Of a DNA stretch of 15,000 nt, positions 8,048 through 15,000 are shown one piece after another. The stretch covers positions 14,590,788-14,605,787 of the forward strand of contig CM022673.1 in NCBI GenBank assembly GCA_012295275.1, read 5' to 3'. Source of the DNA: Chrysomallon squamiferum. Lineage: Eukaryota; Mollusca; Gastropoda; Neomphalida; Peltospiridae. Both the position numbers and the translations under genes were made by a program. The number at the start of each line of letters is the position of its first letter. The stretch's first letter is position 1. The notes beneath the pieces are model-generated. The model made no database searches. It had not been told where the DNA came from and saw nothing but the letters and a program-made list of their open reading frames with translations.

Positions 8048-8155
8048 CTGTAACAATGTACTGAGACAACTCTGCAGGTAAATTGTTCTTTACAAAACCT
8101 TTAAAAAAGTGTTGTTTAAATGTGGTAGAACTGTGTACGATACTGTTAATAGCTT
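8048..8155 (-). CDS. Weak candidate internal exon, unrecognised
   Basis: On the minus strand a frame is open from about 8180 to 7887 without an ATG in its first half. Within it, 108 nt (8155 down to 8048) is bounded by acceptor-like TTGTTAACAG and donor-like GTTACAG|GTATTT, keeping phase. The translation (including FKQHFFKGFVKNNLPAELSQ) has a mixed, protein-like composition, unlike the poly-F translation that follows. No family is recognised and the acceptor lacks a strong pyrimidine tract. Chance remains the likelier explanation. Confidence 0.1.
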
Positions 8156-8557
8156 CTGTTAACAATGAATTGATATTTGTTCAAAGCGGTCACATAAAAT
8201 CGTGTACTAGTGTGTGAAACAGTAACATACTGCTGAAACAGATAATAATTCTACAACACGTAATCATGGAAACGGTCGTCACGAAAGTTTGGGGTATTCT
8301 ATTTTAGTATAATTATTTAAATTGCATTCATGAACAGTTTGTACTTTGAGCTGATTTACATTTAACGCTTATTTCTCTTTATCACTTTGATATCGCAGTT
8401 TACTGCAAATTCTCCTTCTTATGGCTGCACCTGCGTCTGTATTAAAAAAAGTAAAAAAAGTAAAAAAATAAAACAGAAACCTCAATACACTGAAAAACAC
8501 CTGCACGCCAGTTTCTGAAATAAGTCTGATTGGAAGAAACTATATCGTTGACAGAAC
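8156..8557. other. Unique AT-rich DNA
   Basis: No gene seen. A short tandem of AAAAAAAGT units lies at about 8442-8470. Confidence 0.5.
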
Positions 8558-9040
8558 ATGTCACAACAACGTTCCCGAAACCTGAAGCAACTGCGACGAC
8601 GTGAACATTTAATAAGAAAGTACGTCTGGTTTAAAGTGGGTATCTGGTGATGGTGTGAACAACGACACCAGCAGCATAAACTACAAGTACGATGACACTA
8701 AATGTACGCAGTATATTCCTGAAAAAAAAAAAATAAAAATAATAAAAGACGTACATGGCAGGACAAAGTCAGTCAAGAAAATTACTACAGATTCGATATC
8801 AGCTGCAAAACAAGACACCACAACTGTTAGGCAACAAACTGACCATGACAACATGGTTGGTATGGATCACAGTTTAATTGTAGACGACTACATCAACACC
8901 AAAAGCAAATGCTACACCTAATGACGACAACATCACTGAAGAGGTAATGAAAAACATAACGTCAACAGTAACATCATCAACTGCTTAATACCAAACCGAT
9001 GACGACAACGTCACTGAAGACGTAGAAAAATTATAATTTT
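8558..9040 (+). pseudogene. Cluster of overlapping small ORFs, possibly decayed coding DNA
   Basis: Three open segments follow one another in different frames. First is an ATG ORF at 8558 (MSQQRSRNLKQLRRREHL..., 30 codons, very basic). Second is a frame open from 8616 to a stop at 8919-8921, about 100 codons without an early ATG, polar and D/T/K-rich. Third is a frame from about 8887 reading NDDNITEEVMKNITSTVTSS to a stop. The third segment's DDNITEEV is repeated in the same codon phase 78 bp later as DDNVTEDV (8998). CpG and GC are higher than in the flanks. No domain is recognised. It could be a frameshifted relic, or simply an ACGACAAC-rich degenerate repeat. Confidence 0.2.
8921..9024. 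repeat. 26-bp direct repeat pair, 78 bp apart
   Basis: ATGACGACAACATCACTGAA at 8921 recurs as ATGACGACAACGTCACTGAA at 8999. Over 26 bp (8921-8946 and 8999-9024) only two bases differ. Confidence 0.85.
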
Positions 9041-9531
9041 CATTGTCATGTAAACGAGCTGACAAACAAACCTAAAAACAAAAACCAAACAAAAAAACCA
9101 AACAAACAAGATATAATCTAAACAACGACGTGGCCTGTACGCACGACATATTCACTGTCTTACAACGGCGACAGTTTAATGCTAGATGTATGAAAGGACA
9201 GACAAGAGAAAAGTCTCTTTGATCGACGTGGACTTGATATGAATGGAAGAGTGTTTAATGACTTATAAATATTTACAAAATATTCATCAGTCCACTTTTA
9301 AAAACACGACTTAGTCGAGGAAAACCTTGCCACGTCCATCGATCTCGTAGTCAGCTTTCAAAACGCGATATTCTTCTTCTGCCTCGTTCTCTAGTTTATT
9401 CCTCTCTTCGCTCCTTCCTTCCATCAGTTGGTACCGACTTTAACCTGTCCTTTTGTTCATTTTACACATTTCTCTATAGTTGTCTGATTTTCATTTTCTA
9501 ACTTCAGTCTACGCTGTAGTACTTTCTCTAA
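9041..9531. other. Unique DNA, no gene seen
   Basis: Starts with an A/C-rich stretch of ACAAACAAACC type words (9060-9112). The middle (9120-9470) has more CpG but no open frame worth calling. The end becomes T/C-rich and leads into the next array. Confidence 0.5.
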
Positions 9532-9968
9532 GAGTCTCTGTATCAGTTTCTCTATGAATCTAAGTGAGTCTGTGTATTAACCTCTCTGTGAGTTTATATT
9601 TTCTCTGTGAGTCTATATTAACTTCTGTGAGTCTGTATACTAAATTTTCTGTGATTCTGTATATTAATTTCTCTATGAGCCTACATTAATTTCTCTGTGA
9701 ATTTATGTATTAACTTCTCTGTGAGTTTATATTAACTTCTCAGTGAGTCTCTGTATTAATTTATCTGTGAGTCTCTGTATTAACTTATCTATGAGTCTGT
9801 ATTAACTTCTCTGTGAGTCTGTATATTAACTTATCTATGAGTCTATATTAACCTCTCTGTGAGTCTGTATATTAACTTATCTATGAGTCTATATTAACTT
9901 ATCTATGAGTCTCTATATTAACTTATCTATGAGTCTATATTAACTTATCTATGAGTCTCTATATTAAG
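9532..9968. repeat. Degenerate 22-28-bp tandem array
   Basis: Roughly 18 repeats of a TTAACTTCTCTGTGAGTCTG-type unit. The left part is irregular. The right part (from about 9785) is more regular and alternates a 22-bp form (TCTATATTAACTTATC...) with a 24-bp form carrying an extra CT, giving a 46-bp dimer. CTCTGTGAGT in older units becomes ATCTATGAGT in newer ones. Confidence 0.92.
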
Positions 9969-9988
9969 TTCATCATTAACCCGACGTA

Positions 9989-10174
9989 ATGAACGTATCA
10001 GTGAGTATGCTGCACTCATTAACCTCTCTCACAGAATCAAGTATTTGTATTGTCATAATTCTGACACTGACTTGTGTGTTAATTGCTGAACGTGTCAGCT
10101 CTGTGAGCGAGGCAGACAATAACTGTAAACTAGTTTACAGTCGTCGTGTCGACTTTTTGCATCCTGTTGACTGA
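9989..10174 (+). CDS. Possible 61-aa secreted or membrane peptide, unrecognised
   Basis: An ATG ORF begins 20 bases after the preceding repeat array (G at -3). Residues 17-33 form a hydrophobic core (SSICIVIILTLTCVLIA), followed by a charged polar region with one cysteine, ending in ...RRVDFLHPVD. A second ATG at residue 7 would also serve. The layout fits a signal peptide or signal anchor with a short mature region. An AATAAA lies at 10176-10181, directly after the stop. CCTCTCTCACAG at 10023-10034 resembles a splice acceptor, so the true exon could begin at 10035 instead. No known peptide family is recognised, and length alone does not exclude chance. Confidence 0.2.
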   Translation: MNVSVSMLHSLTSLTESSICIVIILTLTCVLIAERVSSVSEADNNCKLVYSRRVDFLHPVD

Positions 10175-10329
10175 AAATAAACATTAACAGACTGCGTTTT
10201 ACGACCTGCTCCTTCACAATGCTTGAAAATAATTAGGAAATTTATATAAATTTAACGATTAGTTATTCACAAATAACCTAACGATGTAATAAGTAACATT
10301 TTACAGTGTGTGGTCAAACTTAGTTTGAT
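10175..10329. other. AT-rich spacer
   Basis: Contains the AATAAA at 10176-10181 noted for the preceding ORF. Nothing else is recognisable. Confidence 0.4.
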
Positions 10330-10560
10330 TTACATCACTAATGTAAATAGATAATAAATGAAAATAATACAAGTAATACTTATAAATAATAATGTAAAAT
10401 CAGTATTAGTAGTAATATACCTAAGTAATGTAAATGTAATATTAGTAATATTTATATAAATAATATAAAAAAACATTATTAGTAATATTTATGTAAATAA
10501 AGGCAATATTATTAATATTTACATGAATAATGTAAAACTAATACTACAAATATTTACTTT
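10330..10560. repeat. Decayed AT-rich tandem array
   Basis: Loose copies of ATTAGTAATATTTATGTAAA and AATAATGTAAA recur at about 40-60-bp intervals. The composition is so AT-rich that unit borders cannot be set with confidence. Confidence 0.6.
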
Positions 10561-10672
10561 GTTATCTTCATTATCAAATCCTTTAAACATAACAATTACA
10601 TGAAAACACACACACATACACAAAAGTGAGTTTTATCTTTTGTTTTAGTTTTCTTTTATATGTTTATTCTTC

Positions 10673-10700
10673 TTTTTTTTTTTTTTTTTTTTTTTTTTTT
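10673..10700. repeat. 28-base poly-T tract
   Basis: An uninterrupted T28 followed by CTCTCACTTTTCTAG|GACATAAATCATGAG, which has the form of a strong splice acceptor. The ORF after it (MRIKLKLFLILIFFYVF) stops after 17 codons in AT-rich DNA, so I do not call an exon. Confidence 0.9.
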
Positions 10701-11108
10701 CTCTCACTTTTCTAGGACATAAATCATGAGAATTAAATTAAAACTTTTTTTAATTTTAATTTTTTTCTACGTGTTTTGATTATGTGAAATAACGTCATCA
10801 GTCATGCAGGTAGAGAGATATGTTGCTTCATTCAGAACTGATTACATCAAGTAATCACCATAAAAAAACTGTTTTTGTATTGACTTTTACAAAACTTATT
10901 AACACGCGTGTTTACTTTGATGTAAAAAAGCACATTTTTAATACAGCAAGCTAGACTCACACGTGACAGTAAAACAGAGAATAACGTACGAGCTAAACAA
11001 CAGCGACTTGGACGTGCAAATAAACAAACACAGCCAGTGAGAAGAAGAGATCCATTAAACCTTGGCGCCCCAAGCGAACACTATATCATGATCATCGTCA
11101 CAGTCGTT
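10701..11108. other. Unique DNA, no gene seen
   Basis: AT-rich at first, with a CpG-containing patch at 10940-11100 that includes CACGTGAC (10960) and a short dyad CTTGG-CGCC-CCAAG near 11060. Confidence 0.45.
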
Positions 11109-11117
11109 GTCGTCGTC

Positions 11118-11182
<65 letters not shown>
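11109..11182. repeat. (GTC)n to (ATT)n trinucleotide repeat
   Basis: A few GTC/GTT units pass into about 20 pure ATT units, then ATCATAG. The GTC-GTT-ATT order suggests stepwise mutation and expansion from a GTC seed. Confidence 0.95.
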
Positions 11183-11678
11183 CATAGTATATTACTACGA
11201 AAGAATTATCTAAAATTTCTTTTCTGTTGAGTATATTTGAGGACCAGTTCTCTGTTACAGTTAAGTTCAGCGTTTACGTGTATGGACACGATTGAAAACC
11301 GGGATATCAGTTAGAATTATTATGTATTCATTTACATCACAGAAAACTCATTGAAATCTAACTTTTATATTACCACTGTTGTCTTGAAGTAACTTTCTTT
11401 CAACATGTTACATGTGTATTTCTGAACGTTTGTTTCAGTGTTTTGTCTTTTGGCTCCGTTATATTCACAAAAACGTATACTTGATTTTAGGCCAGTTGTA
11501 TACCCAACTCATACTAGAATATTAATCATAAAATAATACGATAGCAATCTTTCGTATTTTTTTTTTTTTTTGACAAAAGTTCTCTTTCCTCTGTTCTACG
11601 CACTGTTTTCACTTTGATTTGGCTTAATATTTATTTATTTCTTCATCATCCCAAACAGTGTCGTTTTTTTCCGTTTTC
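11183..11678. other. Unique AT-rich DNA, no gene seen
   Basis: No convincing ORF. A T run of about 15 lies near 11557-11571. Confidence 0.5.
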
Positions 11679-11975
11679 AAACATGGCGGCCGAGTTGTAA
11701 CTGCTGCGTGTTAGAACAGACGAGTCTGTAATCTGTGTAATGAATCCGTGATTAGCGGTCAGGTCAGTTTTAACTGGATTCGCTGCTAGCTGTCAATATT
11801 TATTGATAAATTCTTATCTCCAAATGACCTGACAATTAAAACATGCTCCCACGACGAGGCTCACGGATAGTGCACACTGAAACCACGCCTGCGTCACCTG
11901 TTACTCACTTCCTGTCACATTTTATTTCGTTTTGCACTTCCCTCCAGTTTGGTAGCGCATCACGATTGGTTTTCT
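11679..11975 (+). promoter_or_regulatory. Candidate regulatory patch with YY1-type motif
   Basis: CAAACATGGCGGCCGAG at 11679-11695 matches the YY1 core ATGGCGGC (11683-11690) behind a pyrimidine stretch (TTTTTTTCCGTTTTC), as in many animal 5' ends. Its ATG opens only five codons (MAAEL) before TAA, unless spliced at the weak GAGTT|GTAACT. Further on lie CACCTG, CACTTCCTG (ETS-like on the minus strand) and GATTGG (inverted CCAAT) within 11890-11970. Motif matches alone are weak evidence, and no downstream gene in frame was found. Confidence 0.2.
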
Positions 11976-12162
11976 TCTTTATGTATTTATTATTTTTGTC
12001 TTTATGATAAATTGTTTTAAGAAAATGATCGAAAGTATCTGACTAAAATTTAGTTCAAAAAAATCTCTTAGATGTAATGTATTTTTTGAATATATATATA
12101 TATATATATTCTGTTCGTTGTGATAGTATTGTTCATCATTTGTTTTCTATGTTAAATACGTG
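11976..12162. repeat. AT-rich DNA with (TA)n at 12090-12110
   Basis: About ten TA dinucleotides inside AT-rich unique sequence. No gene seen. Confidence 0.7.
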
Positions 12163-12310
12163 AAAACAACAGCAGCAACAACATCAAAAACAACACTAGT
12201 AATAATAACAGCAGCAGTGACAGTATAACTTCAGAAACATCAACAGCAACAACTAAACATCAATAACAACATCAGTAATATCAAGAAAAGATAATAAAAA
12301 ATCTACAACG
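12163..12310. repeat. Degenerate CAA/CAG/CAT trinucleotide region
   Basis: About 150 bp dominated by AACAACAGCAGCAAC-type words with AATAAT and ATCAAC interruptions. Similar CAACAG words open the dispersed repeat at 2220 and 6463, but the body of that repeat is absent here. Confidence 0.7.
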
Positions 12311-12438
12311 AACACAACTGTAATAAAAATAGCAGTAGTCTTTTGTTGTGTAACATTTACTAACGTTATATCTGTGTTGACTGGTTTTTAAAACAGTTTT
12401 AGACAACAGTTTCAGTATTTATAAACGTATCTAGAACA

Positions 12439-12777
12439 ATGACTAAAGCACGCCAGTTCTGGGCCGTATTCTCTGCAGCAGAGAGAGAGAGAGAGTCTTC
12501 TTCGAACGTGTGTGTGATTAATTAGTTGTGATAATTTGTTTTCTTGCTCCGCGTCCCCCAGAGAGAGCAGCGGTGGATTCACATTGAACGTAATTTGAAA
12601 ACGAAGACGCTGTCTGCCGTGCAGGTCCCACGCACGCTAAATCATGCACGCTCGTCAGTGAAAAATGTACTGATTCCACGCTGGGAGTTCGCGCTCCTTC
12701 GTCTTGGCAGATACAAACACACCGCAGTTTACCAGTCAATGGTTGATTTAAGTGCACAGTCAATTCAGAAGTCATGA
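12439..12777 (+). CDS. Candidate small two-exon gene, unrecognised product
   Basis: An ATG at 12439 (A at -3) reads MTKARQFWAVFSAAERERE and continues to a TAG at 12523. From 12562 the same frame is open for 71 codons (starting REQRWIHIERNLKTK, ending ...SAQSIQKS) to TGA at 12775-12777. The gap holds three in-frame stops (TAG, TGA, TAA). Taking GT at 12508 and AG at 12560-12561 gives a 54-nt, phase-0 intron with a TGATAAT branch-like word and a strong pyrimidine acceptor (TTTTCTTGCTCCGCGTCCCCCAG region); the donor AAC|GTGTGT is weak. The second segment has about half G/C at third positions, well above the local background. The product would be about 94 residues, basic, with no signal peptide or recognised domain. 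The opposite strand is also open over 12518-12784, which tempers the call. There is no AATAAA shortly downstream. Confidence 0.3.
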
Positions 12778-12797
12778 CGTACAATGTCGAATGCAGC

Positions 12798-13102
12798 TTT
12801 TTAATTGCTTTAAAATAGACTGGTATTCTTAATCTGTTTTAATATATGCATGGGTGTGTGTGTGTGTGTGTATTAATTACATTAAAATACACAGGTATAT
12901 TTGTTCGATTTTTATATATATTTTAATTACTTTATAATACAGTTATACTTTACGTTTTACTGTATATTCTATTACTTTAAAATACAGTTACATTTAGTCT
13001 CTTTTAATATATATTTAATTACATTAAAATACAGTTATAATTAATATAATATAATATAATATATATTTTAATTTCTTTATAATATATAGTTATACATACT
13101 CT
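12798..13102. repeat. Degenerate ~55-bp tandem array containing a (TG)n tract
   Basis: About six copies of TTTTAATTACTTTAAAATACAGTTATA-like units, recognised by TTAAAATA/TTATAATA followed by CAGTTATA. A (TG)10 tract occupies 12852-12871 inside the second unit, and a TATAA run lies near 13045-13058. Confidence 0.85.
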
Positions 13103-13567
13103 AATCTATCTGTTTCACTTCTCATCAGTATAAGAATACAGTTTAAGTTAATAAATATTTTCAGTTTTCCTTCATTAATATAAATAGCTTATTTTATTAC
13201 GAGGATAAATTTGGTCTTTTTAATGTTTTGTTTTAAATCACAATGTGAAGAACTAGTTATTCAGTTTGTTTCTTTTAATTAAATAATTTCTTTTTAAATG
13301 ATAATCACAGTAGTTTGTGTATCTCTGTCCGTGTGTGTTTGTTTGTTTTTTTTATTTATTTATTTATTTTGATACTTTCTGTTACTTACGACATTGTGTA
13401 ATCACACAATGAATGTTAATTATAGCCGCTGTGTTTTGTATTGTGGAAAATGTTCTGCTTGGTTCTGTGTTATAAAAAGACTACCGCTGATTGAGTGGAC
13501 GTTTCTCTGTTTATAGTTTGGTGCTTGTTACACTACGCACCTCGAATGAATACCAAGGCTCTCAGCA
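13103..13567. other. Unique AT-rich DNA with short repeats and a hairpin
   Basis: A TTTG/TTTA tetranucleotide tract lies at 13333-13370. A perfect inverted repeat, CATTGTGT-AATC-ACACAATG, lies at 13392-13411. GC rises from about 13490. No ORF is supported. Confidence 0.6.
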
Positions 13568-13577
13568 GCGCATGCGC
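13568..13577. promoter_or_regulatory. NRF-1-like palindrome GCGCATGCGC
   Basis: AGCGCATGCGCA matches the NRF-1 consensus YGCGCAYGCGCR at all but the first base. In animals this motif is concentrated at core promoters. It sits in a short GC-richer patch (13490-13610), which supports a promoter reading, but no convincing gene starts on either side. Confidence 0.3.
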
Positions 13578-13899
13578 ATCAGGCACCTCCCCAAAGACAC
13601 GGTATGCTTCGCTATCTAAATAACGATTTTGAAAAATGCTATTTTCTCAAAGACAATAACAAGATTCGTCTCATAAACACACACAGAGCGGCTTCAACGA
13701 TTCAGTCAATCAGCAGCGAAGGAAATTGTCAAAATGATGAAATATTGCTGTGATGACAAATATACAAAACTGTTTATCTTCGTTTTCTGCCAGTGAGACA
13801 CAGAAACCGATAACTGTTTGTGTTGGTGAGATGAAAGAAAACAAACAGAGAAAGGTGTATGGCGATATGTCAGAGAATAACAAAAAGGATGTTGCCCTC
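13578..13899. other. Unique DNA, no confident gene
   Basis: A + strand frame from 13753 (ATG) reads MTNIQNCLSSFSASETQKP and continues to a poly-K/poly-F translation of the following A/T runs. The opposite strand is open too. The frame depends on homopolymers for a third of its length, so I leave it as unassigned. Confidence 0.4.
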
Positions 13900-13949
13900 A
13901 AAAAAAAAAAAAAAAATCGTATTTTTTCTTTTTTTTTTTTTTTTTTTTT
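13900..13949. repeat. Poly-A / poly-T inverted pair
   Basis: An A run of about 17 is followed, after 12 bases (TCGTATTTTTTC), by a T run of about 21. The arms can pair as a snap-back hairpin. Confidence 0.9.
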
Positions 13950-14116
13950 CATTCTTTGTTGCAAATGTGTTAAGTCTAAAAAGAGGTGACAGTGTGTGAA
14001 AGTTTGACGATGCAGCACACACGTCCTCCACGTCGTCGTGGTTCATTTAAAATAAATCGTGTTAACTAATAAAAATAAAAATTTAAGACTTTTTTTTTGG
14101 AGGGTTTTATTCTCTC
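13950..14116. other. Short unique spacer
   Basis: Contains CACGTCCTCCACGTCGTCGTGG, a CpG-bearing stretch with partial dyad, and otherwise AT-rich sequence. Confidence 0.4.
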
Positions 14117-14227
14117 TTTTTTTTTTTTTTTTTTTTTTTTTTGTTGGAGCGCGTTTGTGTATGTGTATGTTTGTTTGTATACGTGTGTTTGTGTATGTAT
14201 ATATTTATGTTTGTGTTTGTGTGTGTA
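14117..14227. repeat. Poly-T and (TG/TGTA)-rich low-complexity tract
   Basis: T26 followed by GT-rich sequence of TGTATGTGTTTG type. ORFs on both strands here translate simple sequence. Confidence 0.9.
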
Positions 14228-14554
14228 TATATCTGTGTTGAAACTATCTCTTTGTATATAACTATAAGCAGTTTTAAATGTTTTAGTCATATAATATATC
14301 TCTCCGTGTATTGGTATATAACTTTTTACAAAGATTTCTCTGTGGTGATAATATAATGTTTTACAAATAATTGTCTATGTTTGTATTGATATATAACGTT
14401 CTACGTTTTTTCTGTGTATTGATATATAACGTTTTACAAAGATTTCTGTGTTTGTAGATAACGTTTTTCAAAAAAATGTCTCATATGTGTTGTTATTTTA
14501 ACGTCTTACAAATATTTCTCTATCTCTGTGTTGGTATATAACATTCTAAGATTT

Positions 14555-14598
<44 letters not shown>

Positions 14599-14690
14599 AG
14601 TCTGAATTATAAAGTTATACAAAGCTTTCTGCGTGTGGGTTGATGTGTAACGTTTTATAAAGCTTTCTGTATCTGGAGTGAAAACGTTTC
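14228..14690. repeat. Degenerate tandem array around TATATAACGTTTTACAAAG
   Basis: Around ten loose copies of TTGATATATAACGTTTTACA followed by AAGATTTCTCTGTGT, with spacing about 35-60 bp. A (TG)n of about 20 repeats (14557-14597) sits where a unit carries CTCTGTGT, so the dinucleotide expanded within the array. Confidence 0.9.
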
Positions 14691-15000
14691 TACCAATATC
14701 TCTCCCGACTCGTGATCGGCAGAACATCGAGAGAAGCAATCGCTCGCTCGCTCGCTCGCTCGCTCGTCAGTCGGAGAGCGAGTTGGACGTTTGCTTCAGA
14801 AGCGCAGATCGAACATGTCGCATTCTGGAGTACTCTTTCTCAGCAATCACTTCACGAGCCTAGCGGACGTTTGGGCGTGAAGACTGGTGCGTTCTTCTGT
14901 GCGTTCAAAACTGATTATCAAGTGCTTTGTTCTTGTGCGTAAAGCGGTCTTACACATTTGCTGGTCCAGCGATATTCGCTGAGTTTAAATGTTTGTGTGT
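14691..15000 (+). promoter_or_regulatory. Candidate promoter/first-exon patch at the right edge
   Basis: GC and CpG rise sharply over the flanks. A (CGCT)6 tract (14741-14766) is followed by TCAGTCGG at 14767, an initiator-like word (arthropod-type Inr TCAGT). An ATG at 14815 (A at -3) opens MSHSGVLFLSNHFTSLADVW and stops at 14880. Another frame is open from 14682 to 14942 without an ATG. A donor-like TTGTGC|GTAAAG lies at 14938/14939. Together these could be the start of a gene transcribed rightward past the window. Evidence is compositional and motif-level only. Confidence 0.25.
14741..14766. repeat. (CGCT)6 tetranucleotide repeat
   Basis: Six and a half CGCT units, the only GC-rich microsatellite in the window. 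It lies immediately upstream of the TCAGTCGG word. Confidence 0.95.

Noticed and set aside
7887-8165. Full 92-codon minus ORF as a gene
   Set aside because: No ATG at its start, and the second half is poly-F from an A-run. Only the 8048-8155 portion has any exon-like features, and that is weak.
10701-10780. Exon after the T28 tract (strong acceptor, ATG, hydrophobic start)
   Set aside because: The frame stops after 17 codons and the sequence is almost pure A/T. The acceptor match is forced by the T run.
3987-10965. Four CACGTG E-boxes (3987, 4626, 7521, 10960) as a regulatory cluster
   Set aside because: They are kilobases apart and only modestly above the one or two expected by composition in 15 kb.
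12518-12784. 88-codon minus ORF opposite the candidate gene
   Set aside because: It begins at TTG or an internal ATG, no minus-strand splice signals were noticed, and the + strand reading has the better acceptor. Not fully excluded.
13710-14018. 102-codon minus ORF and 79-codon + ORF
   Set aside because: Both cross the A17/T21 homopolymers, which supply poly-K and poly-F. Nothing in the remainder is recognisable.
14059-14356. Overlapping ORFs on both strands
   Set aside because: They translate poly-T and GT-rich simple sequence.
1-15000. tRNA, rRNA, snRNA or histone stem-loop genes
   Set aside because: No box B (GGTTCRANNCC) with a fitting box A, no conserved rRNA words, and no histone-type stem-loop was found by eye on either strand.
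1-15000. Integrated virus, retrotransposon ORFs or LTRs
   Set aside because: No reverse transcriptase, integrase, capsid or transposase motifs in any long frame, and no long terminal direct repeats other than the non-coding dispersed pair.

Overview
The window is AT-rich (about one-third G+C by eye) eukaryotic nuclear DNA, almost certainly from an invertebrate animal. Long di-, tri- and tetranucleotide microsatellites, poly-A/T runs, several minisatellites, scattered CpG and splice-signal-like sites point that way. There are no bacterial-style operons, ribosome binding sites, rRNA or tRNA genes. The combination resembles lophotrochozoan (for example molluscan) intergenic or intronic DNA, but I cannot place the species. 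No protein family is recognisable in any frame on either strand, and I see no operon, defence system, phage or CRISPR.

Layout. 1-480: microsatellites. 556-901: ten-copy, 35-bp, CpG-rich minisatellite. 902-1717: unique CpG-bearing DNA with one tiny ATG ORF. 1718-2001: MITE-like element with about 50-bp imperfect terminal inverted repeats. 2220-2474 and 6463-6692: two direct copies of a dispersed repeat. 2658-3231: fifteen-unit array, mostly 39 bp, decayed at its left end and uniform at its right. 4051-4445: degenerate array. 4780-4986: TATG microsatellite. 5794-6112: pyrimidine-rich tract. 6955-7140: tetranucleotide mosaic. 7199-7262: interrupted hairpin. 8048-9040: weak exon or decayed-ORF candidates. 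9532-9968: degenerate CTCTGTGAGT-type array, followed by a 61-aa ORF with a hydrophobic core (9989-10174). 10330-10560, 12798-13102 and 14228-14690: further AT-rich degenerate arrays, the last two each with a (TG)n tract inside the array. 11683: ATGGCGGC motif. 13568: NRF-1-like palindrome. 14690-15000: GC-richer patch that could be the promoter and first exon of a gene running off the right edge.

The best coding candidate is 12439-12777 (+). Two open segments share a reading frame and are separated by 54 bp that contain three in-frame stops. The gap begins with GT and ends with a strong polypyrimidine-CCCCAG acceptor, so a small spliced gene of about 94 codons is possible. No function can be assigned.

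The dominant theme is repeat turnover: at least seven independent tandem arrays with units of roughly 22-55 bp in 15 kb, plus two interspersed repeat types. All gene calls are low confidence. The repeat calls are read directly from the sequence and are much firmer.
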